Part shown: piece after piece, positions 27,231-36,159 of the stretch
How the letters are laid out: each line of letters begins with the position of its first letter
Numbering within the stretch: position 1 is the stretch's first letter
Origin: Polynucleobacter sp. Adler-ghost
GTDB lineage: Bacteria; Pseudomonadota; Gammaproteobacteria; Burkholderiales; Burkholderiaceae
Direction: 5' to 3'
Assembly: GCF_018688495.1 (NCBI RefSeq)
Contig: NZ_CP061320.1
Coordinates: 1,522,586-1,586,585 of the forward strand
Length of the DNA stretch: 64,000 bases
The notes under the pieces: model-generated
Told to the model about the DNA's origin: nothing
Database searches by the model: none
What the model saw: the letters and a program-made list of their open reading frames with translations, nothing else
Translations under genes and position numbers: made by a program

Positions 27231-27974
27231 TTAGGCTAAATAGAGCCCGCCATTGACATGCAAGGTATTTCCAGTGATGTATCCGGCTGCTGGAGAGGCT
27301 AAAAACGCCACCGCCTGGGCTACATCTTCTGGACTGCCTAGACGCGCCAAAGGAATGTTCGCTTTTAGGGCATTTTGCTGCTCTTCACTCAAAGCACGAG
27401 TCATATCTGTGTCGATAAAGCCGGGGGCAACGCAATTCACAGTGATATTGCGGCTACCGATTTCTCTAGCCAAAGCGCGGGTCATCCCCGAAACACCGGA
27501 TTTAGCAGCAGCGTAATTAGCCTGCCCAGGGTTGCCCATATGGCCAACAATCGAAGTGATATTAATAATGCGGCCAGTACGCGCTTTCATCATGGGGCGC
27601 ATTACCGCCTGCGATAAACGGAACACCGCACTTAGATTGGTGTCGATGACATCAGTCCACTCATCGGTTTTCATGCGCATTGCTAGGTTGTCGCGAGTGA
27701 TACCTGCGTTGTTCACCAAAATACTGATGCCTCCAAAATCTTTGACAATCAAATCAATGATGTCTTCGCAAGCCTGTGGATCGGTCACGTTCAATACTTC
27801 GCCACGGCCACCACTCGCATGTAAACGGGTATTGATTGCTTTAGCGCCATCTTCAGAAGTTGCAGTGCCAATTACCTTAGCACCACATTTCACTAACTCA
27901 TCCGCAATTGCCTGGCCAATACCGCGCGATGCGCCGGTCACTAATGCAATTTGTCCGCTTAAATCGAGATTCAT
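27231..27974 (-). CDS. fabG: 3-oxoacyl-[ACP] reductase FabG
   Basis: This 247-residue short-chain dehydrogenase reduces 3-oxoacyl-ACP with NADPH. It shows TGASRGIG (cofactor loop), NNAGITRDNLAMRM, the catalytic Ser in INITSIVG, the YAAAKSG catalytic Tyr-Lys pair, and the CVAPGFIDTDMT loop. It lies 50 bp after fabD. The location between fabD and acpP is what separates it from the many other short-chain dehydrogenases. Confidence 0.97.
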   Translation of the reverse strand: MNLDLSGQIALVTGASRGIGQAIADELVKCGAKVIGTATSEDGAKAINTRLHASGGRGEVLNVTDPQACEDIIDLIVKDFGGISILVNNAGITRDNLAMRMKTDEWTDVIDTNLSAVFRLSQAVMRPMMKARTGRIINITSIVGHMGNPGQANYAAAKSGVSGMTRALAREIGSRNITVNCVAPGFIDTDMTRALSEEQQNALKANIPLARLGSPEDVAQAVAFLASPAAGYITGNTLHVNGGLYLA

Positions 27975-28024
27975 ATTATCTTCCGTCGTTTATTTCGTGT
28001 TTCTTCTATTGCTGATTCGTATTG

Positions 28025-28960
28025 TTACTTTACGGCAGCCAAAGCTTCATTGAGGCTGAGCTCATCGAAGATGGGCAGCCCTACAACATTTTCATTGATT
28101 CGCTTAGTCAGCCCAGCCAATACCTTGCCGGGACCGCATTCCACTACTTGAGTAATGCCCTGCTTTGCCATCGCATTAATAGTTTCTTGCCAACGCACAG
28201 GCTTGGCGGCTTGACGGACTAGAGCGTCTTTTATGGCTGCTGGATCATTCAATACATTGACATCAACGTTATTGACTACAGAGATGGTCGGAACCTTAAA
28301 TTCAATATTCGCCAAGTAAGCTTGGAGTTTTTCAGAAGCAGGCTGCAACAATGACGAATGAAATGGCGCAGATACTGGCAATGGCAGAGCGCGTTTTGCG
28401 CCAGCTGCTTTTAGCAATTCACAGGCCTTGCTCACTGCGTCACTGCCGCCAGCAATAACCACTTGGCCTGGAGCATTGAAGTTCACGGCCTCTACTACAC
28501 CACCAGAGGCTGTAGCAGCTTGAGCACAAACCGTCTTCACAATCGCATCATCCAAACCCAAGATTGCGGCCATACCGCCAGTACCTACTGGCACAGCAGT
28601 TTGCATGGCTTGTGCACGAAAGCGCACTAAAGGTACTGCATCTTTAAAAGAGATTACGCCTGCAGCAACCAAAGCAGAGTACTCACCCAAACTATGGCCA
28701 GCCATCATCTGCGGAACGGCGCCACCAGAGGCCAACCAAGCACGATAGAACGCGATCGCCGCAGTCAACATCACAGGTTGCGTATTCGTTGTTAAGGACA
28801 ATGCTTCAGCAGGGCCTTCAGCAATCAGTTTTGCAACATCTTCACCTAAAGCTTCTGAAGCTTCCTGCAAAGTTGCGCGGACTTCAGGGCGATCAGTAAT
28901 AGAGTTGAGCATCCCAACAGATTGGGAACCTTGGCCAGGGAATACAAATGCAAATGTCAT
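28025..28960 (-). CDS. fabD: Malonyl-CoA-[ACP] transacylase FabD
   Basis: This 311-residue enzyme loads malonyl groups from CoA onto ACP. The start FAFVFPGQGSQSVGM holds the oxyanion-hole Gln. The nucleophile Ser90 is in AGHSLGEYSALVAAG, with the catalytic His in PVSAPFHSSLL. It lies 41 bp after fabH and 50 bp before fabG on the same strand, in the classical plsX-fabH-fabD-fabG order. Confidence 0.97.
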   Translation of the reverse strand: MTFAFVFPGQGSQSVGMLNSITDRPEVRATLQEASEALGEDVAKLIAEGPAEALSLTTNTQPVMLTAAIAFYRAWLASGGAVPQMMAGHSLGEYSALVAAGVISFKDAVPLVRFRAQAMQTAVPVGTGGMAAILGLDDAIVKTVCAQAATASGGVVEAVNFNAPGQVVIAGGSDAVSKACELLKAAGAKRALPLPVSAPFHSSLLQPASEKLQAYLANIEFKVPTISVVNNVDVNVLNDPAAIKDALVRQAAKPVRWQETINAMAKQGITQVVECGPGKVLAGLTKRINENVVGLPIFDELSLNEALAAVK

Positions 28961-29001
28961 AGGAATAATCGCTGAAAAATGGTTATTAATGTATTTTTGC
29001 T

Positions 29002-29988
29002 TTAGTACTTAATGACTGCTGCGCCCCAAGCAAAGCCACCGCCCACACCCTCTAGCAAGAGATGCTGGCCACGTTGAATTTGACCTGAGCGAACGCCGAC
29101 ATCGAGCGCAAGGGGGATAGATGCAGCAGAAGTATTGCCGTGCTCATGTACGGTCACAATCACTTTCTCCATTGACATGCCCATCTTGCGAGCCGTGCTC
29201 TCCATAATACGAATATTGGCTTGGTGTGGCACCAACCAATCGATTTGTTCTGGTTTGAGTTTGGCTTTCTCTAAAGCCTCATGGGCAACTTGCTCGAGCA
29301 CTTTGACAGCCAACTTAAATACTGCAGGGCCATCCATTGTTAAGTAAGCAGTTCCCTCGACACCACCCTGCTTAGCGCGCCCTGGTACACACAGAATATC
29401 GCGTTGACTACCATCTGCATGCAAGGCCGTAGCCAAAATACCTGGCTCGGTAGATGCTTCCAGCACAACTGCTCCAGCGCCATCACCAAACAAAACGGAA
29501 GTAGTGCGATCTTGGAAATCCAAAATGCGGGAGAAAGTTTCTGCCCCGAGTACCAATACTTTTTTATAGGTGCCCGTACGAATAAATGCATCTGCAATAG
29601 CGAGAGCATAAGTAAAGCCAGCACAGACCGCCTGGACATCAAAAGCTGCGCAATTGGTATGAGCGCCCAGCTTGTCTTGCACTACGCAAGCTGTGCTTGG
29701 AAAGCCGCCCAGATGATCTGGTGTGGATGTTGCCAAAATAATTAAATCAAGATCCTCTGAGGTACAGCCAGCCGCTTCTAATGCTACTTGAGCAGCTTTG
29801 ACTGCCAAGTCACTCGTGAGTTGATTTTCTGCAGCAAAGTGACGAGCAGAAATTCCGCTACGAGTCACAATCCATTCATCGCTAGTTTCTAGACCAATCT
29901 TGGCTAAACGCTCGACCAGGTCCTGGTTGCTTAAGCGCTGCTCTGGAAGGTAACTTCCGGTTCCGGCTATCCGCGAATAGATGCTCAT
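29002..29988 (-). CDS. fabH: 3-oxoacyl-[ACP] synthase III (FabH)
   Basis: This 328-residue enzyme starts fatty-acid synthesis by joining acetyl-CoA to malonyl-ACP. The catalytic Cys122 is in [13 protein letters not shown], His in VPHQANIRI and Asn in [12 protein letters not shown]. The protein ends with the GGGFAWGAA loop. It starts 2 bp after the plsX stop, so translation is probably coupled. The placement separates it from other ketosynthase III-type enzymes. Confidence 0.97.
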   Translation of the reverse strand: MSIYSRIAGTGSYLPEQRLSNQDLVERLAKIGLETSDEWIVTRSGISARHFAAENQLTSDLAVKAAQVALEAAGCTSEDLDLIILATSTPDHLGGFPSTACVVQDKLGAHTNCAAFDVQAVCAGFTYALAIADAFIRTGTYKKVLVLGAETFSRILDFQDRTTSVLFGDGAGAVVLEASTEPGILATALHADGSQRDILCVPGRAKQGGVEGTAYLTMDGPAVFKLAVKVLEQVAHEALEKAKLKPEQIDWLVPHQANIRIMESTARKMGMSMEKVIVTVHEHGNTSAASIPLALDVGVRSGQIQRGQHLLLEGVGGGFAWGAAVIKY

Positions 29989-29990
29989 GA

Positions 29991-31001
29991 TTATTTTGTC
30001 TCCGCCGCAAAAGCTTGAGCGATACGCTCCACCATGCGATTTTTTGCTGCTTCATATGCGCGCTCGAGCGCAAAACCAAACGCAAAGCGATCCGCTGAAC
30101 CGTGACTCTTAATCACGCAACCGCGTAAGCCCAATAATACTGCCCCGTTATAGCGACGATGATCTACCCGCTTGCGAACACGTAATAAAGGTACCATGGC
30201 GCAGATCGCCATCAGTTTAGTCAGCCATGAATGATTAAATTCTTGTTTAATTAAGCCGCTCATCATCTTTGCCAAGCCTTCGCTTGCCTTAAGGACAACG
30301 TTGCCAACAAAACCGTCGCACACCACGATATCCGTAGTGCCCTTAAAAATATCATTGCCTTCTACGTTGCCATAAAAGTTCAGGCTTGTTTGACGCAGCA
30401 GCTCGCTGGTCTGCTTCACTACCTCATTACCTTTAATCACTTCTTCACCAATGTTTAGGAGGCCGATGGAAGGATTTTGTGTGCCATCGACCACTTGAAC
30501 CATCACGTTAGCCATTTGTGCAAATTGCACCAAATGCATGGGCTCGCAATCTGCGTTAGCACCAAGATCCAACATAGTGGTGCCACGCCCTTTTTCATTG
30601 GGAATCGCAGTGGCAATTGCGGGACGGTCAACACCATCCAGCGTTTTGAGAATATAGCGGGAGATCGCCATCAAGGCGCCCGTATTGCCAGAAGAAATAA
30701 TCGCGTCAGCCAAACCTTCCTTAACCTGCTCAATGGCAACGCGCATAGAAGAATCTTTTTTACGACGCAATGCCACCTCAATGGGGTCATCCATCAAGAC
30801 GACTTCGCTAGCGGAAATAATTTGAATACGCTCCATTGGCGCTTTTGGAATTTGACTCAAGGCTTGCTTGAGCACTTCCAGATTACCAACCAAGGTAATC
30901 TTCACATCAGCATGTTTTTCGAGAAAATCGCAACATGCGGGGACGGTAACAACTACCCCATGATCTCCGCCCATGGCATCGATAGCAAGTGTGACGCTCA
31001 T
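29991..31001 (-). CDS. plsX: Phosphate acyltransferase PlsX
   Basis: This 336-residue peripheral membrane enzyme converts acyl-ACP to acyl-phosphate for phospholipid synthesis. It starts [13 protein letters not shown], the PlsX signature, and has [17 protein letters not shown] and [16 protein letters not shown]. It follows rpmF on the same strand, with an intrinsic-terminator-like hairpin between them, so its transcription may depend on partial read-through or on an internal promoter. Confidence 0.97.
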   Translation of the reverse strand: MSVTLAIDAMGGDHGVVVTVPACCDFLEKHADVKITLVGNLEVLKQALSQIPKAPMERIQIISASEVVLMDDPIEVALRRKKDSSMRVAIEQVKEGLADAIISSGNTGALMAISRYILKTLDGVDRPAIATAIPNEKGRGTTMLDLGANADCEPMHLVQFAQMANVMVQVVDGTQNPSIGLLNIGEEVIKGNEVVKQTSELLRQTSLNFYGNVEGNDIFKGTTDIVVCDGFVGNVVLKASEGLAKMMSGLIKQEFNHSWLTKLMAICAMVPLLRVRKRVDHRRYNGAVLLGLRGCVIKSHGSADRFAFGFALERAYEAAKNRMVERIAQAFAAETK

Positions 31002-31034
31002 AAAATCAAGTATTGCTGCAAGTGATTTTTTTCA

Positions 31035-31064
31035 AAGAAAAAAGCGGCTTTTATTGGAGCCGCT
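31035..31064 (-). terminator. Hairpin with T tract between rpmF and plsX
   Basis: On the minus strand AGCGGCT (31058-31064) pairs with AGCCGCT (31043-31049) across an 8-nt loop, followed by TTTTTTC. It lies 22 bp after the rpmF stop, inside a gene run that is usually co-transcribed, so it may attenuate rather than end transcription. Confidence 0.7.
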
Positions 31065-31085
31065 TCGATCTTTTAGACTAAGAGA

Positions 31086-31265
31086 TTAGTCGTTTTTTGT
31101 TTTGACAACTTTACGACCACGGTAGTAGCCGTTTGGTGAAATGTGGTGGCGCAAATGAGCCTCACCAGTTGTGGCTTCAACAGCCGTAGCAGGTGCGGTC
31201 AAAAAGTCGTGCGCACGGTGCATGCCACGTTTGGATGGGGATTTTTTATTCTGTTGGACGGCCAT
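31086..31265 (-). CDS. rpmF: 50S ribosomal protein L32
   Basis: This 59-residue L32 of the large ribosomal subunit reads [20 protein letters not shown] and ends [14 protein letters not shown]. The four zinc-binding cysteines of some L32 proteins are absent, so this is the cysteine-free form. It lies between yceD (105 bp upstream) and plsX, the conserved yceD-rpmF-plsX arrangement that ties ribosome supply to lipid synthesis. Confidence 0.97.
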   Translation of the reverse strand: MAVQQNKKSPSKRGMHRAHDFLTAPATAVEATTGEAHLRHHISPNGYYRGRKVVKTKND

Positions 31266-31370
31266 ATTGAACTCCTAAGCAAGGCGACATTCTAACATGT
31301 AAATTGAGATAAATGCCCGATCAATTGATAAAACGGGTTTGAAATGGCGCTCCAAATCCTTGTGGTCAAA

Positions 31371-31949
31371 TCAATTTTTCTTCATATTTTTCAATATGTT
31401 AAAGGGATTTTGAGGTTTTTCAGAGGCATCGGAAGCTTCACCTACTCCGCCAAATGAAGAAATATGCGGCTGGCAAGCGCCCTCTGGATGCTTTGGAATT
31501 AAGGGCATAGAAAGGAGGATTTCATCCTCAATGAGCCCTAGAAGGTCAAAGTGCTGACTTGCTACCAAGGGCTCTTGTTGGTCATCCTCCATAGGAAAAG
31601 TGTCAGCCTCCTCCTCAGTGGCCACGATGACAAATCGACTCTGTTGAGCTAAATCCAGGCCGCAATCCTGCAAACAACTCTGGCAAACCAGGTGAATACG
31701 GCCTTTTACGGCTAATTCCAGAATTTGCTGGGGTTCAGAACCTGGAGAATTCGCAAAATGGGTCTTGACCTCCCAGTGAAATCCATCCCCCGGCTCGACG
31801 CTAGAAGCATCCTCAGCCACCCTTGGCAAGGATGAAATCTCCAAAAATCCCGCCCCTTGATAGGATTGAGGGGCGCAAAAATCGATCCGACTCAGGACCT
31901 TTGGATCACTAGATAGCTCAACTTGAGGTAAAACTTGATTACGATTCAT
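31371..31949 (-). CDS. yceD: YceD/DUF177 family protein, large-subunit rRNA accumulation
   Basis: This 192-residue protein belongs to the DUF177 family, in which the E. coli member is needed for normal 23S rRNA accumulation; its chemistry is unknown. A metal-type cysteine cluster CQSCLQDCG lies in the middle (about 109-117), followed by an acidic stretch (EEEADTFPMEDD) and DLLGLIEDEILLSMPLIPKH, the family's conserved C-terminal motif. It is immediately upstream of rpmF, which is the strongest support for the call. Its start faces maf, divergent. Confidence 0.88.
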   Translation of the reverse strand: MNRNQVLPQVELSSDPKVLSRIDFCAPQSYQGAGFLEISSLPRVAEDASSVEPGDGFHWEVKTHFANSPGSEPQQILELAVKGRIHLVCQSCLQDCGLDLAQQSRFVIVATEEEADTFPMEDDQQEPLVASQHFDLLGLIEDEILLSMPLIPKHPEGACQPHISSFGGVGEASDASEKPQNPFNILKNMKKN

Positions 31950-31992
31950 GACATCAGTCTAAATGAAGGCTTCAGCGAAAGTACAAGTAGTG

Positions 31993-32586
31993 ATGAGTAA
32001 TTCTGCAAAAAAACTAATCCTGGCGTCCACCTCGGTCTACCGCCGGGAACTCTTAGATCGCTTACGCATCCCTTTTGAAGTCATCTCCCCTCAGGTGGAT
32101 GAAACCCCCCTTCCTGGTGAAAGCACTCTAGCTTTAGCTTTGCGCTTAGCCAAAGCGAAAGCTGCCGCAGTTGCGAAAGATCACCCCGAGGCATGGGTTA
32201 TTGGCTCGGATCAAGTGGCTGATCTGTGTGGTGCCGCTATTGGTAAGCCAGGAAACTTTGAGCGCGCTATGGCGCAACTACAACTCATGCGCGGTGCTAC
32301 CGTGACTTTTCAAACGGCGCTCTGTCTGATGCATGGCGATGTCGAAACAACAATCAATATTCCTACGGAAGTGACCTTTCGAAAACTATCGGATGATGCT
32401 CTAGAAGCATACCTCCATGCCGAAGAGCCCTACGACTGTGCTGGTAGCGCCAAGTCTGAAGGCCTCGGAATCTCACTCTTGGAATCCATCAAGAGCGATG
32501 ACCCCACCGCATTAATTGGCTTGCCATTAATTGCGCTGAGCGGTCTTTTGCGTGAAGCTGGCTTTGTTATGCCAGGTAAAAAATAA
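31993..32586 (+). CDS. Maf-like nucleotide pyrophosphatase
   Basis: This roughly 197-residue Maf-family enzyme should hydrolyse modified nucleoside triphosphates as housekeeping. Motifs seen are LILASTSVYRRELLDRL (phosphate-binding Ser/Arg), a central IGSDQVAD with the catalytic Asp and Gln, and the AGSAKSEGLG loop. The sequence resembles the YceF branch, which acts on 7-methyl-GTP, more than the dTTP/UTP branch. ATG 31993 gives the common MSNSAKKLIL start; an in-frame ATG at 31963 would add ten residues. Its stop overlaps the next gene's ATG by one base. Confidence 0.88.
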   Translation: MSNSAKKLILASTSVYRRELLDRLRIPFEVISPQVDETPLPGESTLALALRLAKAKAAAVAKDHPEAWVIGSDQVADLCGAAIGKPGNFERAMAQLQLMRGATVTFQTALCLMHGDVETTINIPTEVTFRKLSDDALEAYLHAEEPYDCAGSAKSEGLGISLLESIKSDDPTALIGLPLIALSGLLREAGFVMPGKK

Positions 32587-33359
32587 TGGGCTCAACACTA
32601 GGCACCCTCTTTTTAATTCCCAATACTTTGGGTAATGATGCTCGTGTAGAGCAATTGCCTTGGGTTTTACCAAGCGAAACCATTGCCCAAACTGCCAAGC
32701 TCATCCACTGGATTGTGGAGGATGCAAAAACAGCTCGTGCTTTTTTAAAAGCGGTCGATAGCGTTTCGCCCTTAGCCTGCACTATTCAAGAAATGCAGAT
32801 GAGTGAGTGGCGTGGCGTTGCTCGCAATGCCAAGTTTGGTGATGCCGTTAAACCAATGGATTTACTCAAGCCGCTCATCGCTGGTAAAGACATGGGGCTC
32901 ATGTCAGAGGCAGGTGTTCCCGGTGTTGCAGATCCTGGCGCAGAGCTTGTACTGGCGGCGCATAAGCTGGGCGCTAAAGTAAAACCTTTAGTAGGCCCAA
33001 GCTCCATTTTGCTAGGCCTCATGGCTAGCGGGTTGAATGGTCAGCGCTTTGCCTTTCAGGGCTACATTCCCCATGATGCTCAAGACCGCATCGCACGACT
33101 GAAACAGTTGGAAATCGAATCTAGAAAACTACAGCAAACGCAAATTTGGATTGAAACACCGTATCGCAATATTGCAATGCTGATGGCTTGTCTAAATGCA
33201 TTGTCTCCGCAGTCTATGCTTTGTATGGGGATGGACCTCAGCCTGCCAAGCGAAACCATCACCACGCTCTCGATTGATGACTGGCGTAAGCGTTTCCCAA
33301 ATGAAGCTGCTTGTGCTTCATTGCAAAATAGGCCAGCAGTATTTCTATTGCTGGCCTAA
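32586..33359 (+). CDS. SAM-dependent methyltransferase, RsmI-like tetrapyrrole methylase family
   Basis: This 257-residue protein has the tetrapyrrole-methylase fold of RsmI, which 2'-O-methylates 16S rRNA C1402. It shows GTLFLIPNTLGND at the start (RsmI has a similar LYIVATPIGN-type strand), then GLMSEAGVPGVADPG and VKPLVGPSSILLGLMASG, the cofactor loops, and IETPYRN. The first motif differs from true RsmI, so this is probably the paralogue often found beside maf, with an unknown substrate. It overlaps maf by one base. The last ten codons form half of a terminator stem. Confidence 0.75.
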   Translation: MGSTLGTLFLIPNTLGNDARVEQLPWVLPSETIAQTAKLIHWIVEDAKTARAFLKAVDSVSPLACTIQEMQMSEWRGVARNAKFGDAVKPMDLLKPLIAGKDMGLMSEAGVPGVADPGAELVLAAHKLGAKVKPLVGPSSILLGLMASGLNGQRFAFQGYIPHDAQDRIARLKQLEIESRKLQQTQIWIETPYRNIAMLMACLNALSPQSMLCMGMDLSLPSETITTLSIDDWRKRFPNEAACASLQNRPAVFLLLA

Positions 33360-33369
33360 GTGTTTTTTG
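33329..33369 (+). terminator. Terminator overlapping the methyltransferase 3' end
   Basis: TAGGCCAGCA (33329-33338) pairs with TGCTGGCCTA (33349-33358) over a 10-nt loop, followed by AGTGTTTTTTG. The hairpin is almost entirely coding: it spells the final residues and the stop. Confidence 0.75.
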
Positions 33370-33391
33370 TGACTTTGTTGATCTATCGTTT

Positions 33392-34351
33392 TTACTTTAG
33401 ATCGGGTGTTTTAATTAAAGCCTTGCCTGCTGCAGCGCCAACTTCTGCGCCGAAACGCTTAGCAACACGCTCAGCAAAATTCTCTTTCATGGTGTAGTCC
33501 AGAATATCCGGCGCCTTAAAGACATCGCGCGCTACGGTCTCTACCGTTCCATAGCCATCTACCAAACCAATTTTGATTGCCTGCTCGCCATTCCAAACGC
33601 GGCCCGAGAACATCTCTGGAGTTTCTTTTAGACGATCACCGCGACCTGCTTTCACTACCGCAATAAATTGCTGATGAATCTCATCGATCATGGTTTTAAT
33701 CATTGCTACTTGTTGTGGATTTTCTTTGGAGAACGGATCCATCATGCCCTTATTTGAGCCCGCGGTAACCATGCGACGAGTTACGCCTAACTTATCCATC
33801 AGACCAGTAAAACCAAAGCCCTCCATGATCACGCCAATAGACCCTACCAAGCTGGCCTTATCAACCAAAATTTGATCGCCCGCAACTGCAACGTAGTAAC
33901 CACCTGAGGCACAGATATCCTCCACTACGACATAAAACGGTTTGTTTGGATAGAGTTTGCGTAAGCGATGAATCTCATCATTCATCATGCCAGCCTGAAC
34001 TGGAGAACCGCCAGGACTATTGATACGCAAGACTACCCCTGCACTGTTTTCATTTTCAAAAGCAGCCGTAAGGGAAGAATTGATATCCAAAGCATTGGCC
34101 ATCGAACTTGAAGAAATCTCTCCCTCTAGCGTCACTAAAGCAGTGTGTTTCTCCATCCCCATGCCACGCCCAGGTATATGGAAATCAAATACCGCCAGTA
34201 TTACGCCGACAAAGACAAGAAGAGTGAGAATGCGAAAGACTGCTTTCCAACGACGGGCCTTGCGGGTCTCCTTGAGATTTTCTAACAACAAATGCTCGAG
34301 CGCTTGACGCTCCCAATTTTGATTTGCGTTCTCAGATTGATTGTGATCCAT
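33392..34351 (-). CDS. S49 family signal-peptide peptidase, SppA type
   Basis: This 319-residue inner-membrane serine peptidase should degrade leftover signal peptides. A single transmembrane segment lies at about 37-55, then the S49 core: RINSPGGSPVQAG, the nucleophile Ser149 in ICASGGYYVAVAGD, VGSIGVIMEGFG and the general-base Lys201 (AGSNKGMMDPF). It is the short form, about half the length of E. coli SppA. It starts 21 bp after the phosphatase gene, which in turn overlaps rluC, so the three form one transcription unit. Confidence 0.9.
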   Translation of the reverse strand: MDHNQSENANQNWERQALEHLLLENLKETRKARRWKAVFRILTLLVFVGVILAVFDFHIPGRGMGMEKHTALVTLEGEISSSSMANALDINSSLTAAFENENSAGVVLRINSPGGSPVQAGMMNDEIHRLRKLYPNKPFYVVVEDICASGGYYVAVAGDQILVDKASLVGSIGVIMEGFGFTGLMDKLGVTRRMVTAGSNKGMMDPFSKENPQQVAMIKTMIDEIHQQFIAVVKAGRGDRLKETPEMFSGRVWNGEQAIKIGLVDGYGTVETVARDVFKAPDILDYTMKENFAERVAKRFGAEVGAAAGKALIKTPDLK

Positions 34352-34372
34352 CTTTTAATCCTTAGTTACTAA

Positions 34373-35059
34373 CTAGTTTTTAACAGTGAGATTTTGATTT
34401 AGCCAAGTGGCTAACTGTGACACATCATCCACATGAATCAGCGATGGCGCTTCTTTTAAAGTGTTCGGAGGATGCGCGCCATACGTTACCGCTACTGCAT
34501 CCACACCTGCATTGGCAGCCATATCTAAATCATGAGTAGTGTCCCCAATCATCAGCATGCGACGCATCGGCACTTGCATCACATCTGAGAGCTCTAAGAG
34601 CATGCCAGGATGGGGTTTAGAAAAAGATTCATCCGCAGTACGAGTTTCATGGAACATCTGCTCCAACTGATGGTGCTTTAAAGATCGATCCAATCCAACG
34701 CGAGATTTACCTGTCGCCACACCTAGCAAATAGCCGTCCTCACGCAAGCTATGTAGTAATTCACGAATACCTGGAAATAAATCGAGCTCATGATCTTTAG
34801 CCAGATAGTGGAATCGAAAGCGCTCCGTTAACTTAGGAAAATGCGCTGGTTCAATCCACGGCACCGCTCTTCTCAGTGAATCCTGAATACCCAAACCAAT
34901 GACCGAACTAGCCAAAGTGTCGTCAGGCTCCTTGAAACCCAAATCCCGGCAAGCTTGCTGAATACAGTCAACGATTGTCGGCGTGGAATCCATGATGGTT
35001 CCATCCCAGTCCCATACGATCAAGTCGTAGCGTCTATCGGGTTTTTGTTCTTCAGGCAT
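34373..35059 (-). CDS. HAD-family phosphatase, phosphoglycolate phosphatase-like
   Basis: This roughly 228-residue haloacid-dehalogenase hydrolase has the nucleophile and acid Asp17/Asp19 in VWDWDGTIMDS, motif II in GVATGKS, a conserved Lys in SKPHPGML and the acidic motif IV MIGDTTHDLDMA. The cap domain size fits Gph-like subfamily enzymes, but the substrate cannot be read from sequence. ATG 35059 lies just inside the rluC stop (8-base overlap); an in-frame TTG at 35074 is less likely. This gene regularly follows rluC in betaproteobacteria. Confidence 0.85.
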   Translation of the reverse strand: MPEEQKPDRRYDLIVWDWDGTIMDSTPTIVDCIQQACRDLGFKEPDDTLASSVIGLGIQDSLRRAVPWIEPAHFPKLTERFRFHYLAKDHELDLFPGIRELLHSLREDGYLLGVATGKSRVGLDRSLKHHQLEQMFHETRTADESFSKPHPGMLLELSDVMQVPMRRMLMIGDTTHDLDMAANAGVDAVAVTYGAHPPNTLKEAPSLIHVDDVSQLATWLNQNLTVKN

Positions 35060-36071
35060 TGTTGGACGCTTCAAAAGTTTTTATCATCGCGGTAAATTCA
35101 ACAGGTAGCGGGGACTCGATACGCATTTTCTCGCCAGTACGCGGATGAGTAAAGCCTGCTAAGTGGGCATGTAAATATAGGCGTTTGGATTTCACAAGCT
35201 TGTCCTGATCTTCAAAGCCATATTTATCATCACCTAGAATCGAATGGCCCAGTTTTTGTAAGTGGACTCGAATTTGGTGAGTTCGTCCCGTTTTAAGTTG
35301 AGCCTCGGCTAGAGTAATTGCCACTTCTCCACGTTTCATTACTTTAGAGACACGCAAAGCGGTATGGCTTGGCAGACCATCAGGGTCAACACGAACACGT
35401 CGCTCGCCATTGGCTAATAGGTATTTATGTAATGCAAACTTGAGTTGCATCGTGCCTACGCCCTGAGCAATTTCCCCGTGGGCCAGCAAGTAATAGCGCT
35501 TGTCTGTTTGCCCTTCGCGAATTTGACGATGCAGTTCCACCAAAGCACTGCGCTTTTTAGCTAATAGCAACACGCCTGATGTGTCGCGATCCAAACGGTG
35601 AACCAATTCCAAGAATTTGAGCTCGGGACGGGTAATGCGGAGAGTTTCAATCACGCCAAGCGCAATTCCAGAACCCCCATGAACTGCTAAACCTGCCGGC
35701 TTATTCACTATTAATAGCGCTTCATCCTCAAACAAAATGGGCATTTTGTCGGAATACCCCTGCGCGCGCGACTTGGTTTGGGCGGTATTGACTGCTGCCA
35801 TTTGGGCTGGCTCAGCAATACGCACCGGCGGGACTCTAACCACATCCCCCTCAACGAGACGCGTAGTCGGCTCAGCTCTTTTCTTATTTACCCGAACCTC
35901 GCCAGAGCGAATAATCCGATAAACGTGACTTTTAGGGACCCCTTTTGCCCAACGCAGTAGATAGTTATCGAGTCTTTGGCCAGCCTCTTCTGGACCAATA
36001 GTCTGGAGGTAAACTGCGGCTGGAGGACTGGTTTTGACCTGCGAAGGCTTGAAAATGGGTTCGGATTTCAT
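35052..36071 (-). CDS. rluC: 23S rRNA pseudouridine synthase, RluC/RluD family
   Basis: This 339-residue enzyme converts selected uridines of 23S rRNA to pseudouridine. An N-terminal S4 RNA-binding domain (about 32-95, QRLDNYLLRWAKGVPKSHVYR) is followed by the catalytic domain with VHRLDRDTSGVLLL (Asp161) and LKTGRTHQIRVH. Its placement divergent from rne, the usual site of rluC in proteobacteria, favours RluC over RluD. It and rne share the 460-bp intergenic region. Confidence 0.92.
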   Translation of the reverse strand: MKSEPIFKPSQVKTSPPAAVYLQTIGPEEAGQRLDNYLLRWAKGVPKSHVYRIIRSGEVRVNKKRAEPTTRLVEGDVVRVPPVRIAEPAQMAAVNTAQTKSRAQGYSDKMPILFEDEALLIVNKPAGLAVHGGSGIALGVIETLRITRPELKFLELVHRLDRDTSGVLLLAKKRSALVELHRQIREGQTDKRYYLLAHGEIAQGVGTMQLKFALHKYLLANGERRVRVDPDGLPSHTALRVSKVMKRGEVAITLAEAQLKTGRTHQIRVHLQKLGHSILGDDKYGFEDQDKLVKSKRLYLHAHLAGFTHPRTGEKMRIESPLPVEFTAMIKTFEASNNA

Positions 36072-36147
36072 GATTTATCTCTCTTGCCACCCCGACGGGG
36101 GTCGACAAGGGACTTAACAATACCCCATTGTCCTTCAACTTGTGCCG

Positions 36148-36153
36148 TATAAT
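36148..36153 (+). promoter_or_regulatory. -10 element of a probable rne promoter
   Basis: A perfect TATAAT lies about 378 bp before the rne ATG. The -35 is weak: only TTG at 36128-36130, with short spacing, is visible. A start near 36160 would make an rne leader of about 370 nt, fitting the known habit of RNase E genes to have long autoregulatory leaders. Confidence 0.5.
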
Positions 36154-36159
36154 CAACGC

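Noticed and set aside
30477..31025. 182-codon frame antisense to plsX
   Set aside because: It is a reading shadow of a clearly conserved gene, with no start signal and low-complexity composition.
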